Source of the DNA: Streptomyces venezuelae
Lineage (GTDB): Bacteria; Actinomycetota; Actinomycetes; Streptomycetales; Streptomycetaceae
Direction: 5' to 3'
Length of the DNA stretch: 64,000 bases
Assembly: GCF_008642375.1 (NCBI RefSeq)
Contig: NZ_CP029194.1
Location: 62,001 to 126,000 of the forward strand
A program made the position numbers and the translations under genes. The first letter of the stretch is position 1. Each line of letters starts with the position of its first letter. A model generated the notes under the pieces. That model did not search any database, was not told the DNA's origin, and saw only the letters and a list, made by a program, of their open reading frames with translations. Of the stretch, positions 16,915 to 26,358 are shown one piece after another.

Positions 16915-18306
16915 GTGTCCGAATCCACCGACGCCCGCACCGCGCTCGACCTGGAGGCATTCCCGCCGAACTTCGCCTGGGGCACGGCGACCTCCGCCTA
17001 CCAGATCGAGGGCGCCGTCGCCGAGGACGGCCGGGCCCCGTCCATCTGGGACACCTTCTCCCGTGTCCCCGGCGCGATCGACAACGGCGACCACGGTGAC
17101 ACCGCCTGCGACCACTACCACCGCTGGCCCGAGGACATCGCCCTGATGAAGGGCTTCGGCACGGACGCCTACCGGCTGTCCGTCGCCTGGCCGCGCGTCG
17201 TCCCCGGCGGCGACGGCCCCGTCAACGCCGCCGGGCTCGACTTCTACGACCGGCTCGTCGACGGACTCCTCGACGCCGGGATCACCCCCTCCGTCACCCT
17301 CTACCACTGGGACCTCCCGCAGGCCCTCCAGGACCGGGTCGTGGACAGCCACGGCGGCTGGACCGAGCGCGCCACCGCGGAGCACTTCGCCGCGTACGCC
17401 TCGGTCGTCGCGGAGCGCATCGGCGACCGGGTCACCCAGTGGGCCACGCTCAACGAGCCGCTCTGCTCGGGCTGGATCGGTCACCTGGAGGGCCGCATGG
17501 CGCCCGGTCTGACCGACCTCACGGCCGCCGTCCGCGCCTCGTACCACCTCCTCCTCGGCCACGGCCTCGCCACCGGCGCCATCCGCGCCGCCGCTCCCGG
17601 GGCGCAGATCGGCCTGGTCACCAACCACTCCACCATCGAGGCCGCCTCCACCCGGCCCGAGGACATCGCCGCCGCCGCCCGCGCGGACGGCCACACCAAC
17701 CGCTGGTGGCTCGACCCGGTCCACGGCCGCGGCTTCCCGGTCGACATGCGCGAGCTGTACGGGGTGGAGCTGCCCGAGCGCCCCGGCGACCTGGAGACCA
17801 TCGCGGCCCCACTGGACTGGCACGGTCTCAACTACTATTTCCCGGTCACCGTCGCGGACGACCCGAGCGGCCCCGTCCCCCACGCCCGTGAGGTGCGCCT
17901 GCCGGGAGTGCCCCGCACCGGCATGGACTGGCAGATCGACGCCGGCGGCCTGGAGACCTTCCTGCTGCGGCTCACCGAGGACTACGGCGTACAGAAGCTG
18001 TACGTCACCGAGAACGGTTCGGCCTTCCCCGACACGGTCGGCCCGGACGGCGAGGTCCACGACCCGGAGCGCACCCGCTACCTGGAGCAGCACCTCGCGG
18101 CCTGCGCCCGCGCCGTGCGCAAGGGCGCCCCGCTCGCCGGCTACTACGCCTGGTCCCTGCTCGACAACTTCGAGTGGGCCTACGGCTACGACAAGCGCTT
18201 CGGTCTCGTCCACGTCGACTACGCCACCCAGCGGCGGACCGTGAAGACGAGCGGCCGGAGGTACGCGGACATCATCCGCGCCCACCGGGAGGCGACGGCC
18301 GGCTGA
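16915..18306 (+). CDS. GH1 beta-glucosidase (intracellular)
   Basis: Predicted 463-residue glycoside hydrolase family 1 enzyme without a signal peptide. [15 protein letters not shown] is the N-terminal GH1 signature. The acid/base Glu181 lies in TLNEP and the nucleophile Glu366 in [28 protein letters not shown] is the conserved aglycone-side block. GTG 16915 was chosen because GAAGAGG lies 6 bases upstream; an in-frame GTG at 16876 overlapping the permease stop is possible and would add 13 residues. As the last gene of the ABC operon it should hydrolyse imported cellobiose, laminaribiose or similar disaccharides to glucose. A hairpin follows 28 bases after the stop. Confidence 0.92.
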   Translation: MSESTDARTALDLEAFPPNFAWGTATSAYQIEGAVAEDGRAPSIWDTFSRVPGAIDNGDHGDTACDHYHRWPEDIALMKGFGTDAYRLSVAWPRVVPGGDGPVNAAGLDFYDRLVDGLLDAGITPSVTLYHWDLPQALQDRVVDSHGGWTERATAEHFAAYASVVAERIGDRVTQWATLNEPLCSGWIGHLEGRMAPGLTDLTAAVRASYHLLLGHGLATGAIRAAAPGAQIGLVTNHSTIEAASTRPEDIAAAARADGHTNRWWLDPVHGRGFPVDMRELYGVELPERPGDLETIAAPLDWHGLNYYFPVTVADDPSGPVPHAREVRLPGVPRTGMDWQIDAGGLETFLLRLTEDYGVQKLYVTENGSAFPDTVGPDGEVHDPERTRYLEQHLAACARAVRKGAPLAGYYAWSLLDNFEWAYGYDKRFGLVHVDYATQRRTVKTSGRRYADIIRAHREATAG

Positions 18307-18333
18307 CGTGACAGCCGTGTCCCGACCGTCGTG

Positions 18334-18363
18334 AAGGCCGCCCCGCACTGCCGGGGTGGCCTT
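18334..18363 (+). terminator. Operon terminator
   Basis: AAGGCCGCCCCG (18334-18345) pairs with CGGGGTGGCCTT (18352-18363) at 11 of 12 positions with a 6-base loop. It closes the sugar uptake operon. Confidence 0.7.
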
Positions 18364-18417
18364 CCGGAACCCCGGCAGCACCCATTCCTCTCCCCGGCTC
18401 CCGCGCAGGAGTGCCCC

Positions 18418-19269
18418 ATGGCCGCCAGTGCCGTTCCCGCCTCTCCCTCCGGACCCGACGACGCCGAGACCTTCGCCGACGGGCGGTTCCGCCAGGTCCT
18501 CGGACGGGCGACCGTCGTCCGGGGCACCGCCCTCGGTGGGGGCCACTTCAACTCCGCCCTCCTTCTCGAACTCGCCGACGGACGCCGCCTGGTGCTCAAG
18601 ACGGCGCCTCCGGCGGACTCCCCCGCCCTCACCCACGAGCGGGGGCTGCTCGGCACCGAGGCGCTCTTCCACCGTCTCGCGGCCGGGGCCCGGGTCTGTC
18701 GGCCGCCGACTGGCCCTCCGCGTTCGCCGCCATGCTCCGTGCCGTCCTCGCCGACGCGTCCCGGTTCGGCGTCGCCCTGCCCGCTCCGGCCGAGTTCCTC
18801 GGCGAACTGCCCGCCCGCTTCGGCCACCGGCTCGCGGAGGTCCGCCGCCCCGCCCTCGTCCACTTCGACGCCTGGGGGGGAACGTCGTCCTCCGTCGGTC
18901 CCCGAACGGCGTTCGCGAAGACGCGGACCGGGCCCCGGACACCGGCGCCTGGCATCTGAACGGCCTCATCGACGGCGAACGCGCCTTCTTCGGCGACCCC
19001 TTGGCCGAACTCGTCGGGCTCGACCCGCTCGGCGCGGCCGAGGACGACGCCGGACTGCCGGCCGGCTACCGATCGGTCGCCGCCGGCCTGGCCGTCGACG
19101 ACGGCGCGCGGGTCCGGCTCGCTCTCTACCGGGTGTACCTCGCGCTGGGGTGATGCGCGTGGAGTCGGTACCGCGGGCCTACGGCGGGGAGTTCGCGGCC
19201 TGGCTCGACACCTGGTCCGCCGACCGCGTCACGGAACAACTCGCCGTACTCGACGCCCTGGCGAGCTGA
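18418..19269 (+). pseudogene. Frameshifted aminoglycoside-phosphotransferase-like kinase
   Basis: Coding similarity continues through three or four frames. From ATG 18418 the first frame reads FADGRFRQVLGRATVVRGTA, then HFNSALLLELADGRRLVLK, the N lobe of an APH/choline-kinase-fold enzyme with its Lys. The frame shifts near 18700 to WPSAFAAMLRAVLADASRFG and LVHFDAW, shifts again at a run of seven G residues (about 18875) to GGNVVLRR and WHLNGLIDGERAFFGDP, and finally near 19140 to the C-terminal tail. The catalytic motif HFDAWGGN (HxDxxxxN) and the metal-binding DGERAFFGD are recognisable only when frames are joined. Some residues are also missing before the second frame. It is either a dead gene or affected by several sequence errors; the first is more likely given the deletion. 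Confidence 0.7.
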
Positions 19270-19291
19270 GAAGGGGGCCGTCGGCGGAGGG

Positions 19292-20311
19292 TCAGGTGGA
19301 CTCGCGGACGACGAGCACCGGCTCGAACACCTTCGAGGCGGGCCCGGAGCCACCGCCGTCGAGCTCCTCGATCAGGAGTCCGGCCATCGCCGCCGCCATC
19401 CGTTCCACGGGCTGGCGCACGGTGGTGAGCTGCGGCCGCGCCTTGCGCGCGGCCGCCGAGTCGTCGAATCCCACCACGGCCACCGTGCCGGGGACGGCCA
19501 CACCCTGTTCGCGCAGGTACTGGCAGGCGCCCTGGGCCATCAGGTCGTTCGCGGCGAAGACCGCGTCGGTCTCCGGGTGGTCCTTCAGCAGCTTCGCCAT
19601 GGCCCGGCGGCCGCTGTCGACGGTGAACCGGCCCCGTACGACGGGAACGGACGTCACCCCCCGGGCCGCGAAGACGTCCCGGAAGGCGTCGAGGCGATCG
19701 TCGGCCGTGGGGGCGGTGACCGGTGCGGCGATGGTGGCCGGGCGCCGCCGGCCGGTGGCCCACAGGTGTTCGGCCGCCAGTCGGGCGCCGGCGGCGTTGT
19801 CGAGGTCGACGTAGCCGCACCGCTCCCCGTCGCGGGGGCTGCCGAAGAGCACCGTGGGGAGGCCCGCCGTCACGAGCATCGCGGGCAGCGGGTCGTCCTG
19901 GTCGAGCGGTACCACCAGGGCCCCGTCGGCGCCGCCCTGCCGCAGGTACTCGACGAGTTGGGTCCTGGCCCGTTCCGACTCGGCCACCAGCAGCACCGGC
20001 TGGATCCCGCGTTCGCGCAGGACCGGCAGGACACCGTCCACGACCCGCCCGAAGAAGGGGTCGGAGAAGACCCGCGCCGCGAAGGCCTTGCCCGTCGCGG
20101 AGAGTACGAGCGCGACGGTTCCGGTGCGCCGTGTCACCAGGGAGCGGGCGGCCTGGTTGGGCGTGTAACCGATCCGGGCGATCGCGTCGCGCACGCTCCG
20201 CTGGATGTCGGGAGCCACGTTGCGCACGCCGTTGACGACGCGGGACACCGTCGCACGCGATACTCCCGCCTCACGTGCGACGTCTTCCAGTGTCGGTCCT
20301 CGATTCCCCAC
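19292..20311 (-). CDS. LacI family transcriptional regulator
   Basis: Predicted 339-residue repressor. The helix-turn-helix LEDVAREAGVSRATVSRVVN (residues 8-27) and hinge region are intact, followed by a periplasmic-binding-protein-like sensor domain (TGTVALVLSATGKAF, FAANDLMAQGACQYLREQG, VAVVGFDDSAAARKARPQLT). It is divergent from the discoidin-enzyme genes starting at 20502, whose promoter carries a LacI-type palindrome. The family binds such palindromes and is released by a sugar inducer, so control of the secreted glycosidase group is the likely role. Confidence 0.92.
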   Translation of the reverse strand: MGNRGPTLEDVAREAGVSRATVSRVVNGVRNVAPDIQRSVRDAIARIGYTPNQAARSLVTRRTGTVALVLSATGKAFAARVFSDPFFGRVVDGVLPVLRERGIQPVLLVAESERARTQLVEYLRQGGADGALVVPLDQDDPLPAMLVTAGLPTVLFGSPRDGERCGYVDLDNAAGARLAAEHLWATGRRRPATIAAPVTAPTADDRLDAFRDVFAARGVTSVPVVRGRFTVDSGRRAMAKLLKDHPETDAVFAANDLMAQGACQYLREQGVAVPGTVAVVGFDDSAAARKARPQLTTVRQPVERMAAAMAGLLIEELDGGGSGPASKVFEPVLVVREST

Positions 20312-20422
20312 CTCCGCACCTTAGCGGTGCCGTGTGTCCGCTGGGAGAACAGTCCACGGCATGACCGGAACCATTGAGGTCGACACTTAATGAAAGACAA
20401 AAGAAAAGTCATGTCATACGGC

Positions 20423-20469
20423 TTGACCGTCAACTCGCCCTGGGGGCAAGGTTCCGGAGAGCGCTCTCC
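20423..20469 (+). promoter_or_regulatory. Promoter with LacI-type operator
   Basis: TTGACC (20423-20428) and CAAGGT (20447-20452) with an 18-base spacer form a candidate promoter. Immediately downstream is the perfect 14-bp palindrome GGAGAGCGCTCTCC (20456-20469), centred on the CG step typical of LacI-family operators and similar to the GAGCGCTC core known for Streptomyces CebR sites. Its position over the expected transcription start would let the divergent LacI repressor block initiation. Confidence 0.65.
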
Positions 20470-20501
20470 CACATTTCCCCCATGTATCCAGAGGAGACCC
20501 C

Positions 20502-22697
20502 ATGTCTTCCGTCGGGTCCCCGCCGGCCTTCCGGCGACCCGCCTCAGCCGTCCGACGAGCCACCGTCGGCGCACTCGTCTCGTCGTTGGCGGGCAGCCTG
20601 CTCGCACTGGCCCCCGCCACGACGGCACAGGCCGCCCCCACCCTGCTCTCCCAGGGCAAGACGGCCACCGCCTCCTCCACGGAAGGGGGCGCCTTCCCCG
20701 CGGGCGCCGCCGTCGACGGCGACCTCACCGGAACCCGCTGGGCCAGCGCCTGGCAGGACTCCCAGTGGATCCAGGTCGACCTCGGCGCGAGCGCCACGCT
20801 CAGCCACGCCGTCCTCAACTGGGAGGCCGCGTACGGCAAGAGCTACCAGATCCAGGCCTCCGACAACGGCAGCGACTGGCGGACCGTCACCACCGTCACC
20901 GCCGGCGACGGAGGCACGGACAACGTCACCCTCTCGGGCACCGGCCGCTTCGTCCGGATGAACGGCCTCACCCGGGCCACCGGATACGGCTTCTCCCTCT
21001 GGGAGTTCCAGGTCTACGGCTCCACCGACACCACCGGCCCGACGCTGCCCGGCGGTGGCGACCTCGGCCCCAACGTGCACGTCATGGACCCGGCCACGCC
21101 CGGCATCCAGGCCAAGCTGGACCAGGTCTTCCAGGAGCAGGAGTCGGCCCAGTTCGGCAGCGGCCGGCACGCCTTCCTCTTCAAGCCCGGCACCTACAAC
21201 GGCCTCAACGCCCAGATCGGGTTCTACACCCAGATAGCCGGCCTCGGGCTTCGCCCCGGCGACACCACCATCAACGGTGACGTGACCGTCGACGCCGGCT
21301 GGTTCAACGGCAACGCCACCCAGAACTTCTGGCGCGGCGCCGAGGGCCTCACCCTCAACCCGGTCAACGGCACCAACCGGTGGGCCGTCTCGCAGGCCTC
21401 CTCCTTCCGCCGCATGCACGTCAAGGGCGGCCTCAACCTCGCGCCCAACGGCTACGGCTGGGCCAGCGGCGGCTACATCGCCGACTCCAAGATCGACGGC
21501 CAGGTCGGCAACTACTCCCAGCAGCAGTGGTACACCCGGGAGAGCACCATCGGCGGCTGGTCCAACAGCGTCTGGAACCAGACCTTCTCGGGCGTCGAGG
21601 GCGCTCCGGCCACCTCCTTCCCCGAACCCCGCTACACCACGCTCGACACCACGCCGATCTCCCGCGAGAAGCCGTACCTCTACCTCGACGGCAACGAGTA
21701 CAAGGTCTTCGCCCCGGCCAAGCGCGTGAACGCCCGCGGCACCAGCTGGGCCAACGGCACCCCGCAGGGCGAGTCGATCCCGCTGAGCCAGTTCTACGTG
21801 GTCAGGCTGGGCGCCACCGCCGCCACGATCAACCAGGCACTGGCCCAGGGCCTGCACCTGCTGTTCACGCCGGGCGTCTACCACGTCGACCAGACCATCA
21901 ACGTGAACCGCGCCAACACCATCGTGCTCGGCCTCGGCCTCGCCACGATCATCCCGGACAACGGCGTCACCGCGATGAAGGTCGCCGACGTCGACGGCGT
22001 CCGCCTCGCCGGCTTCCTGATCGACGCCGGCCCGGTCAACTCCCCGACGCTGCTGGAAATCGGACCGCAGAACTCCGGCGCCGACCACGCCGCCAACCCC
22101 ACCACCGTGCAGGACGTGTACATCCGCATCGGCGGCGCCGGCGCGGGCAAAGCCACCACCAGCATGGTCGTGAACAGCGACGACGCCATCATCGACCACA
22201 CCTGGGTGTGGCGCGCCGACCACGGCGAGGGCTGGGGCTGGGAGACCAACCGCGCCGACTACGGCGTCCGGGTCAACGGCGACGACGTGCTCGCCACCGG
22301 CCTCTTCGTCGAGCACTTCAACAAGTACGACGTCGAGTGGTACGGCGAGCGCGGCCGCACGATCTTCTACCAGAACGAGAAGGCGTACGACGCCCCCAAC
22401 CAGGCCGCCGTCCAGAACGGCTCGACGAAGGGGTACGCGGCCTACCGGGTCGACGACTCCGTGAACACCCACGAGGCCTGGGGCCTCGGCAGCTACTGCA
22501 ACTACAACGTGGACCCGACGATCGTCCAGGACCACGGCTTCAAGGCACCCGTCAAGCCCGGGGTGAAGTTCCACAGCCTCCTGGTCGTGTCCCTCGGCGG
22601 AATGGGCCACTACAACCACGTCATCAACGACACAGGGGCGTCCACCATCCCCGCCGGCACCTCCACCGTGCCGTCCACCGTCGTCAACTTCCCCTGA
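20502..22697 (+). CDS. Secreted discoidin-domain protein with predicted beta-helix catalytic region
   Basis: Predicted 731-residue secreted protein. The signal peptide ends around AQAAP (about residue 45). Next comes an F5/8-type C (CBM32-like) domain (about 48-175) with SQGKTATASS, DGDLTGTRWAS and WIQVDLGASA. The remaining 550 residues are rich in Gly, Asn and short hydrophobic turns (HAFLFKPGTYNGLNAQIGFY, LLFTPGVYHVDQTINVNRAN, VQDVYIRIGGAGAG), as in right-handed beta-helix enzymes such as pectate-lyase-3 or GH55-like glucanases. Proteins of this architecture in Streptomyces are often mislabelled adenylyl cyclase. A polysaccharide hydrolase or lyase role is inferred from the fold and location. 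GAGGAG lies 5 bases before ATG 20502. It is the first gene behind the LacI operator. Confidence 0.75.
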   Translation: MSSVGSPPAFRRPASAVRRATVGALVSSLAGSLLALAPATTAQAAPTLLSQGKTATASSTEGGAFPAGAAVDGDLTGTRWASAWQDSQWIQVDLGASATLSHAVLNWEAAYGKSYQIQASDNGSDWRTVTTVTAGDGGTDNVTLSGTGRFVRMNGLTRATGYGFSLWEFQVYGSTDTTGPTLPGGGDLGPNVHVMDPATPGIQAKLDQVFQEQESAQFGSGRHAFLFKPGTYNGLNAQIGFYTQIAGLGLRPGDTTINGDVTVDAGWFNGNATQNFWRGAEGLTLNPVNGTNRWAVSQASSFRRMHVKGGLNLAPNGYGWASGGYIADSKIDGQVGNYSQQQWYTRESTIGGWSNSVWNQTFSGVEGAPATSFPEPRYTTLDTTPISREKPYLYLDGNEYKVFAPAKRVNARGTSWANGTPQGESIPLSQFYVVRLGATAATINQALAQGLHLLFTPGVYHVDQTINVNRANTIVLGLGLATIIPDNGVTAMKVADVDGVRLAGFLIDAGPVNSPTLLEIGPQNSGADHAANPTTVQDVYIRIGGAGAGKATTSMVVNSDDAIIDHTWVWRADHGEGWGWETNRADYGVRVNGDDVLATGLFVEHFNKYDVEWYGERGRTIFYQNEKAYDAPNQAAVQNGSTKGYAAYRVDDSVNTHEAWGLGSYCNYNVDPTIVQDHGFKAPVKPGVKFHSLLVVSLGGMGHYNHVINDTGASTIPAGTSTVPSTVVNFP

Positions 22698-22706
22698 CGG
22701 CCCCGC

Positions 22707-22732
22707 CGGGACGCGCCCTCCGGCGCGTCCCG
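22707..22732 (+). terminator. Hairpin terminator
   Basis: Perfect 11-bp stem CGGGACGCGCC/GGCGCGTCCCG with a 4-base loop, 9 bases after the first discoidin gene. It may separate or attenuate transcription between the two large secreted-enzyme genes. Confidence 0.75.
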
Positions 22733-22825
22733 GCCCCTCACGGGCGGCGCCCCAGTCCCCGCTGCGCCGCCCGGAAGGCGATCCCCCTCCCTTCCCCCTC
22801 CCCTGTTGTCCGCCCAGGAGCCGCC

Positions 22826-25018
22826 ATGACCGCGATCACCGACCCGACGACACCACGGCGCACCCGCCGCCGCGCCCGTACGGCAGGCTCACTCCTCTCC
22901 CTGGGTGCCCTGCTCGCCACCTCCGTCGCCTCCACCACGCTGCTGACCGCAGCGCCCGCCACCGCCGCCGAGACCCTGCTCTCCCAGGGGAAGACGGCCA
23001 CCGCCTCCTCCTCGGAGGGCGCCGCCTGGGGCGCGTCCGCCGCCTTCGACGGCGACCTGACCGGCACCCGCTGGGCGAGTCAGTGGAACGACGCCCAGTG
23101 GATCCAGGTCGACCTCGGCAGCAGCAAGGACGTCAGCCGCGTCGTCCTGACCTGGGAGGGCGCCTACGGCAAGGCCTACGACATCCAGCTCTCGGACAAC
23201 GGCAGCGACTGGCGCACCGTCAAGTCCGTGACCGCCGGCGACGGAGGCACCGACGACCTCGCCGTCAGCGGCACCGGCCGCTACGTGCGCCTCCAGGGCG
23301 TCACCCGGGGAACCGGGTACGGCTACTCCCTCTGGGAGTTCCAGGTGTACGGCGGTGGGTCCACGCAGCCCGAGCCCGCAGGCGCCGTCCGAGTGAGCGG
23401 GACACAGGGCGACTGGCGGCTGACCGTCGGGGGACAGCCGTTCACGGTCAAGGGCGTCACCTGGGGGCCTGCCATGGCCGACGCCCCCCGCTACATGCCG
23501 GACGTGAAGTCCATGGGCGTCAACACGGTCCGCACCTGGGGCACGGACGCCGGAACCAAGCCCCTGCTCGACGCGGCCGCGGCCAACGGCGTCAAGGTGA
23601 TCAACGGCTTCTGGCTCCAGCCGGGCGGCGGCCCGGGCTCCGGCGGCTGCGTCAACTACGTGACGGACACCGCGTACAAGAGCACCATGCTCACCGAGTT
23701 CGCCAAGTGGGTCGACACCTACAGGTCCCACCCGGCCACGCTCATGTGGAACGTCGGCAACGAGTCCGTCCTCGGCCTGCAGAACTGTTACGGCGGCGCC
23801 GAGCTGGAGGCCCAGCGCAACGCGTACACGACCTTCGTCAACGACGTCGCCAAGAAGATCCACTCCATCGACCCCGACCACCCCGTGACCTCCACGGACG
23901 CGTGGACGGGCGCCTGGCCGTACTACAAGCGGAACGCGCCCGACCTGGACCTGTACTCGATGAACGCGTACGGCGACATCTGCGGGGTCCGGCAGGACTG
24001 GGTGGAGGGCGGCTACACCAAGCCCTACATCATCACCGAGACCGGTCCCGCGGGAGAGTGGGAGACTCCCAAGGACGCCAACGGCGTCCCCGAGGAGCCC
24101 ACCGACGTCCAGAAGGCCGACGGCTACACCCAGGCCTGGAACTGCGTCACCGGCCACCAGGGCGTCGCCCTCGGCGCGACCGCCTTCCACTACGGCATCG
24201 AGCACGACTTCGGCGGGGTCTGGTTCAATCTGCTCCCCGACGGCCTGAAGCGCCTCTCGTACTACTCGCTCAAGAAGGCGTACACCGGATCCCTCGCGGG
24301 CGACAACACCCCGCCGGTCATCAGCGGCATGACGGTCACCCCCGCCGGATCCGCCCCGGCCGGGGGCGAGTTCACGGTCCGCACCGACGTCAGCGACCCC
24401 GACGGTGACCCCGTCACCACCAAGATCCTCCTCAGCGGCAACTACGCCAACGGTGACAAGCGCCTGATCTACGCCCCGTACCGCTCGCTCGGCAACGGCA
24501 CCTTCGCCGTCACCGCGCCCGAGAAGCTCGGCGTGTGGAAGGTGTACGTCCAGGCCGAGGACGGCCGCGGCAACGTCGGCATCGAGACCACGTCCGTCAA
24601 GGTCGTCGCCCCGCCCGTCGCCGGCACCAACATCGCCCTGAACAGGCCCACCACCGCCTCCTCCGCCCAGGCCTCCTACGGCGACTGCCCCTGCCCGGCC
24701 GCCAACGCCACCGACGGCAACACCGGCACCCGCTGGGCCAGCGACTGGAGCGACCCGCAGTGGATCCAGGTCGACCTCGGCTCGGCCAAGCCCATCCGCA
24801 CCCTGCAGCTCGTCTGGGACCCCGCCTACGCCAAGTCCTACGACGTGCAGGTGTCCGACGACGGGAACACCTGGCGGACGATCCACACCACCACCACGGG
24901 CAACGGAGACATCGACACCGTCACGACCTCCACCACCGCCCGGTACGTCAAGCTCCGGCTCACCGCGCGCGGCACCGGATGGGGCTACTCCCTCCACGAG
25001 TTCGGCGTCTACAGCTGA
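22826..25018 (+). CDS. Secreted glycoside hydrolase (clan GH-A type) with two discoidin domains
   Basis: Predicted 730-residue secreted enzyme. After a twin-Arg-rich signal region ending ATAAE (about residue 48) comes a discoidin/CBM32 domain (about 50-180) closely resembling that of the previous gene (SQGKTATASSSEG). A TIM-barrel catalytic domain follows (about 195-490): FTVKGVTWGPAM, MGVNTVRTWGTDAG, MWNVGNES with acid/base Glu313, and YIITETGPAGEW with nucleophile Glu405, the GH2/GH5-like clan arrangement. A beta-sandwich (about 495-600) and a second discoidin domain (610-730, NRPTTASSAQ, DGNTGTRWAS) complete it. CAGGAG lies 5 bases before ATG 22826. It probably attacks a beta-glucan or related wall polysaccharide outside the cell. 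Confidence 0.82.
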   Translation: MTAITDPTTPRRTRRRARTAGSLLSLGALLATSVASTTLLTAAPATAAETLLSQGKTATASSSEGAAWGASAAFDGDLTGTRWASQWNDAQWIQVDLGSSKDVSRVVLTWEGAYGKAYDIQLSDNGSDWRTVKSVTAGDGGTDDLAVSGTGRYVRLQGVTRGTGYGYSLWEFQVYGGGSTQPEPAGAVRVSGTQGDWRLTVGGQPFTVKGVTWGPAMADAPRYMPDVKSMGVNTVRTWGTDAGTKPLLDAAAANGVKVINGFWLQPGGGPGSGGCVNYVTDTAYKSTMLTEFAKWVDTYRSHPATLMWNVGNESVLGLQNCYGGAELEAQRNAYTTFVNDVAKKIHSIDPDHPVTSTDAWTGAWPYYKRNAPDLDLYSMNAYGDICGVRQDWVEGGYTKPYIITETGPAGEWETPKDANGVPEEPTDVQKADGYTQAWNCVTGHQGVALGATAFHYGIEHDFGGVWFNLLPDGLKRLSYYSLKKAYTGSLAGDNTPPVISGMTVTPAGSAPAGGEFTVRTDVSDPDGDPVTTKILLSGNYANGDKRLIYAPYRSLGNGTFAVTAPEKLGVWKVYVQAEDGRGNVGIETTSVKVVAPPVAGTNIALNRPTTASSAQASYGDCPCPAANATDGNTGTRWASDWSDPQWIQVDLGSAKPIRTLQLVWDPAYAKSYDVQVSDDGNTWRTIHTTTTGNGDIDTVTTSTTARYVKLRLTARGTGWGYSLHEFGVYS

Positions 25019-25159
25019 CGACGCCGGCTCCCCCGAACGGGCGCGGCGGGGACCGCCGCAGGACCCGCCGCCCCTGCACCACCGCACGGGAATCCATCAC
25101 ACCAGTCGTGTGGCGTCCCCGCGTTCACGCGAACCCACCCCCATGGGCAGGAGATCCCC

Positions 25160-26251
25160 ATGAGATCGAGTCCGAAGCGACTCCCCGCACTCCTCCTCGG
25201 CACGGCCCTCGTCGCCGGCGTCCTCGGCATCGGCACCATCGCCTCCGCCGCGGACACGGACAACGCCGGCCCGCCCACCGTCGCCACGGCGGGCGCCCAC
25301 GCCGGACACGTCATGGCCGTGTCCACCCAGGCCTCGGGCGACGACGCCGACGGAGACGGCTACATCCCGGCCGTACCCCAGGTCACCGGTGTGACACCGT
25401 CCACCGCCACCCCTCCCCCGGCCTACCATCACGAGTTCCAGGCCGGCTGCGCCGTCACCCACACCGCGCCGGACGACCCGATCGTCTACCCGGGCCAGTT
25501 CGGCAAGTCCCACGACCACACATTCATGGGCAACACCTCCACCGACGCCGCCAGCACCACCGGCTCGCTCTACGGAGGCAGCACCACCTGCAAGGCACCC
25601 GCGGACGCCTCCGCGTACTGGATGCCCTCGCTGTACAAGGGCGACCAGAAGGTCCTGCCCGTCGGCCCGCAGGTCATCTACTACAAGGCGGGCGTCACCG
25701 ACTACCGGAGTGTGCGGCCCTTCCCCAAGGGTCTGCGGTTCGTCGTCGGCAACCCGATGCAGAGCGCCGAGGAGTTCCGGGCCCACAAGGGCTTCGTCGA
25801 GGGCTGGGAATGCGGTGACAGCTTCTTCAACACCGACATCCCGGCGACCTGTCCGGACCGGCCCGACGTACAGCTCAACCTGCGCATGCAGGCGCCCAGT
25901 TGCTGGAACGGCCTGTACCTCGACACCCCCGACCACAAGAGCCACATGGCCTACCCGGTGGTCAAGCCCGGCACCAACGACAACATGTGCCCGGCCTCCC
26001 ACCCGGTCGCCCTGCCGATGATCGAGTTCAAGATGGCATGGCCGGTCAACGGCGACATGTCCCAGGTCCGCCTGGCCAGCGGCCGCGGCTACTCCTTCCA
26101 CTACGACTTCTTCAACGCGTGGGAGGAGCGCACCCTCAAGGCCCTGGTCGACCACTGCATCGTCGGCGGCCTGCAGTGCGACACCCGGGGCTTCGACCTG
26201 TACCGCCCCGAACGCGGAACCGTGCTGAACGCGGACCACCGTCTGCCCTGA
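25160..26251 (+). CDS. Secreted DUF1996 protein
   Basis: Predicted 363-residue secreted protein. A signal peptide covers about residues 1-31 (LLLGTALVAGVLGIGTIASA). The DUF1996 core (about 90-355) has YPGQFGKSHDHTFMGN, YWMPSLYKG, APSCWNGLYLDTPDHKSHMA and CPASHPVALPMIEFK, with many His/Cys residues suggesting metal binding or disulfides. The family occurs in fungi and actinobacteria, often beside glucan-degrading enzymes, and its activity is not established to my knowledge. ATG 25160 follows CAGGAG. Position between two glycosidases supports a part in the same polysaccharide system. Confidence 0.85.
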   Translation: MRSSPKRLPALLLGTALVAGVLGIGTIASAADTDNAGPPTVATAGAHAGHVMAVSTQASGDDADGDGYIPAVPQVTGVTPSTATPPPAYHHEFQAGCAVTHTAPDDPIVYPGQFGKSHDHTFMGNTSTDAASTTGSLYGGSTTCKAPADASAYWMPSLYKGDQKVLPVGPQVIYYKAGVTDYRSVRPFPKGLRFVVGNPMQSAEEFRAHKGFVEGWECGDSFFNTDIPATCPDRPDVQLNLRMQAPSCWNGLYLDTPDHKSHMAYPVVKPGTNDNMCPASHPVALPMIEFKMAWPVNGDMSQVRLASGRGYSFHYDFFNAWEERTLKALVDHCIVGGLQCDTRGFDLYRPERGTVLNADHRLP

Positions 26252-26264
26252 CCCCCACCCCCGC

Positions 26265-26298
26265 ACGGCCCGGTCGCCCGCGACGGCGTCCGGGCCGT
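26265..26298 (+). terminator. Hairpin, possible terminator
   Basis: Nine-bp perfect stem ACGGCCCGG/CCGGGCCGT with a 16-base loop, 13 bases after the DUF1996 stop and 60 bases before the second GH1 gene. Confidence 0.5.
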
Positions 26299-26358
26299 CC
26301 TCACGCCCGCGCCCCACCCGTCCGACCGACCTCTCACCTCCGGCCTCAGGAGCAGCCC

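Noticed and set aside
15330..18306. Possible fusion of permease and glycosidase suggested by long plus-strand frames
   Set aside because: The upstream part of those frames is out of frame with both permeases; each permease has its own start, stop and EAA loop.
16840..18969. Open frame of 709 codons on the minus strand
   Set aside because: Antisense to the GH1 beta-glucosidase and the kinase remnant; composition is that of a shadow frame.
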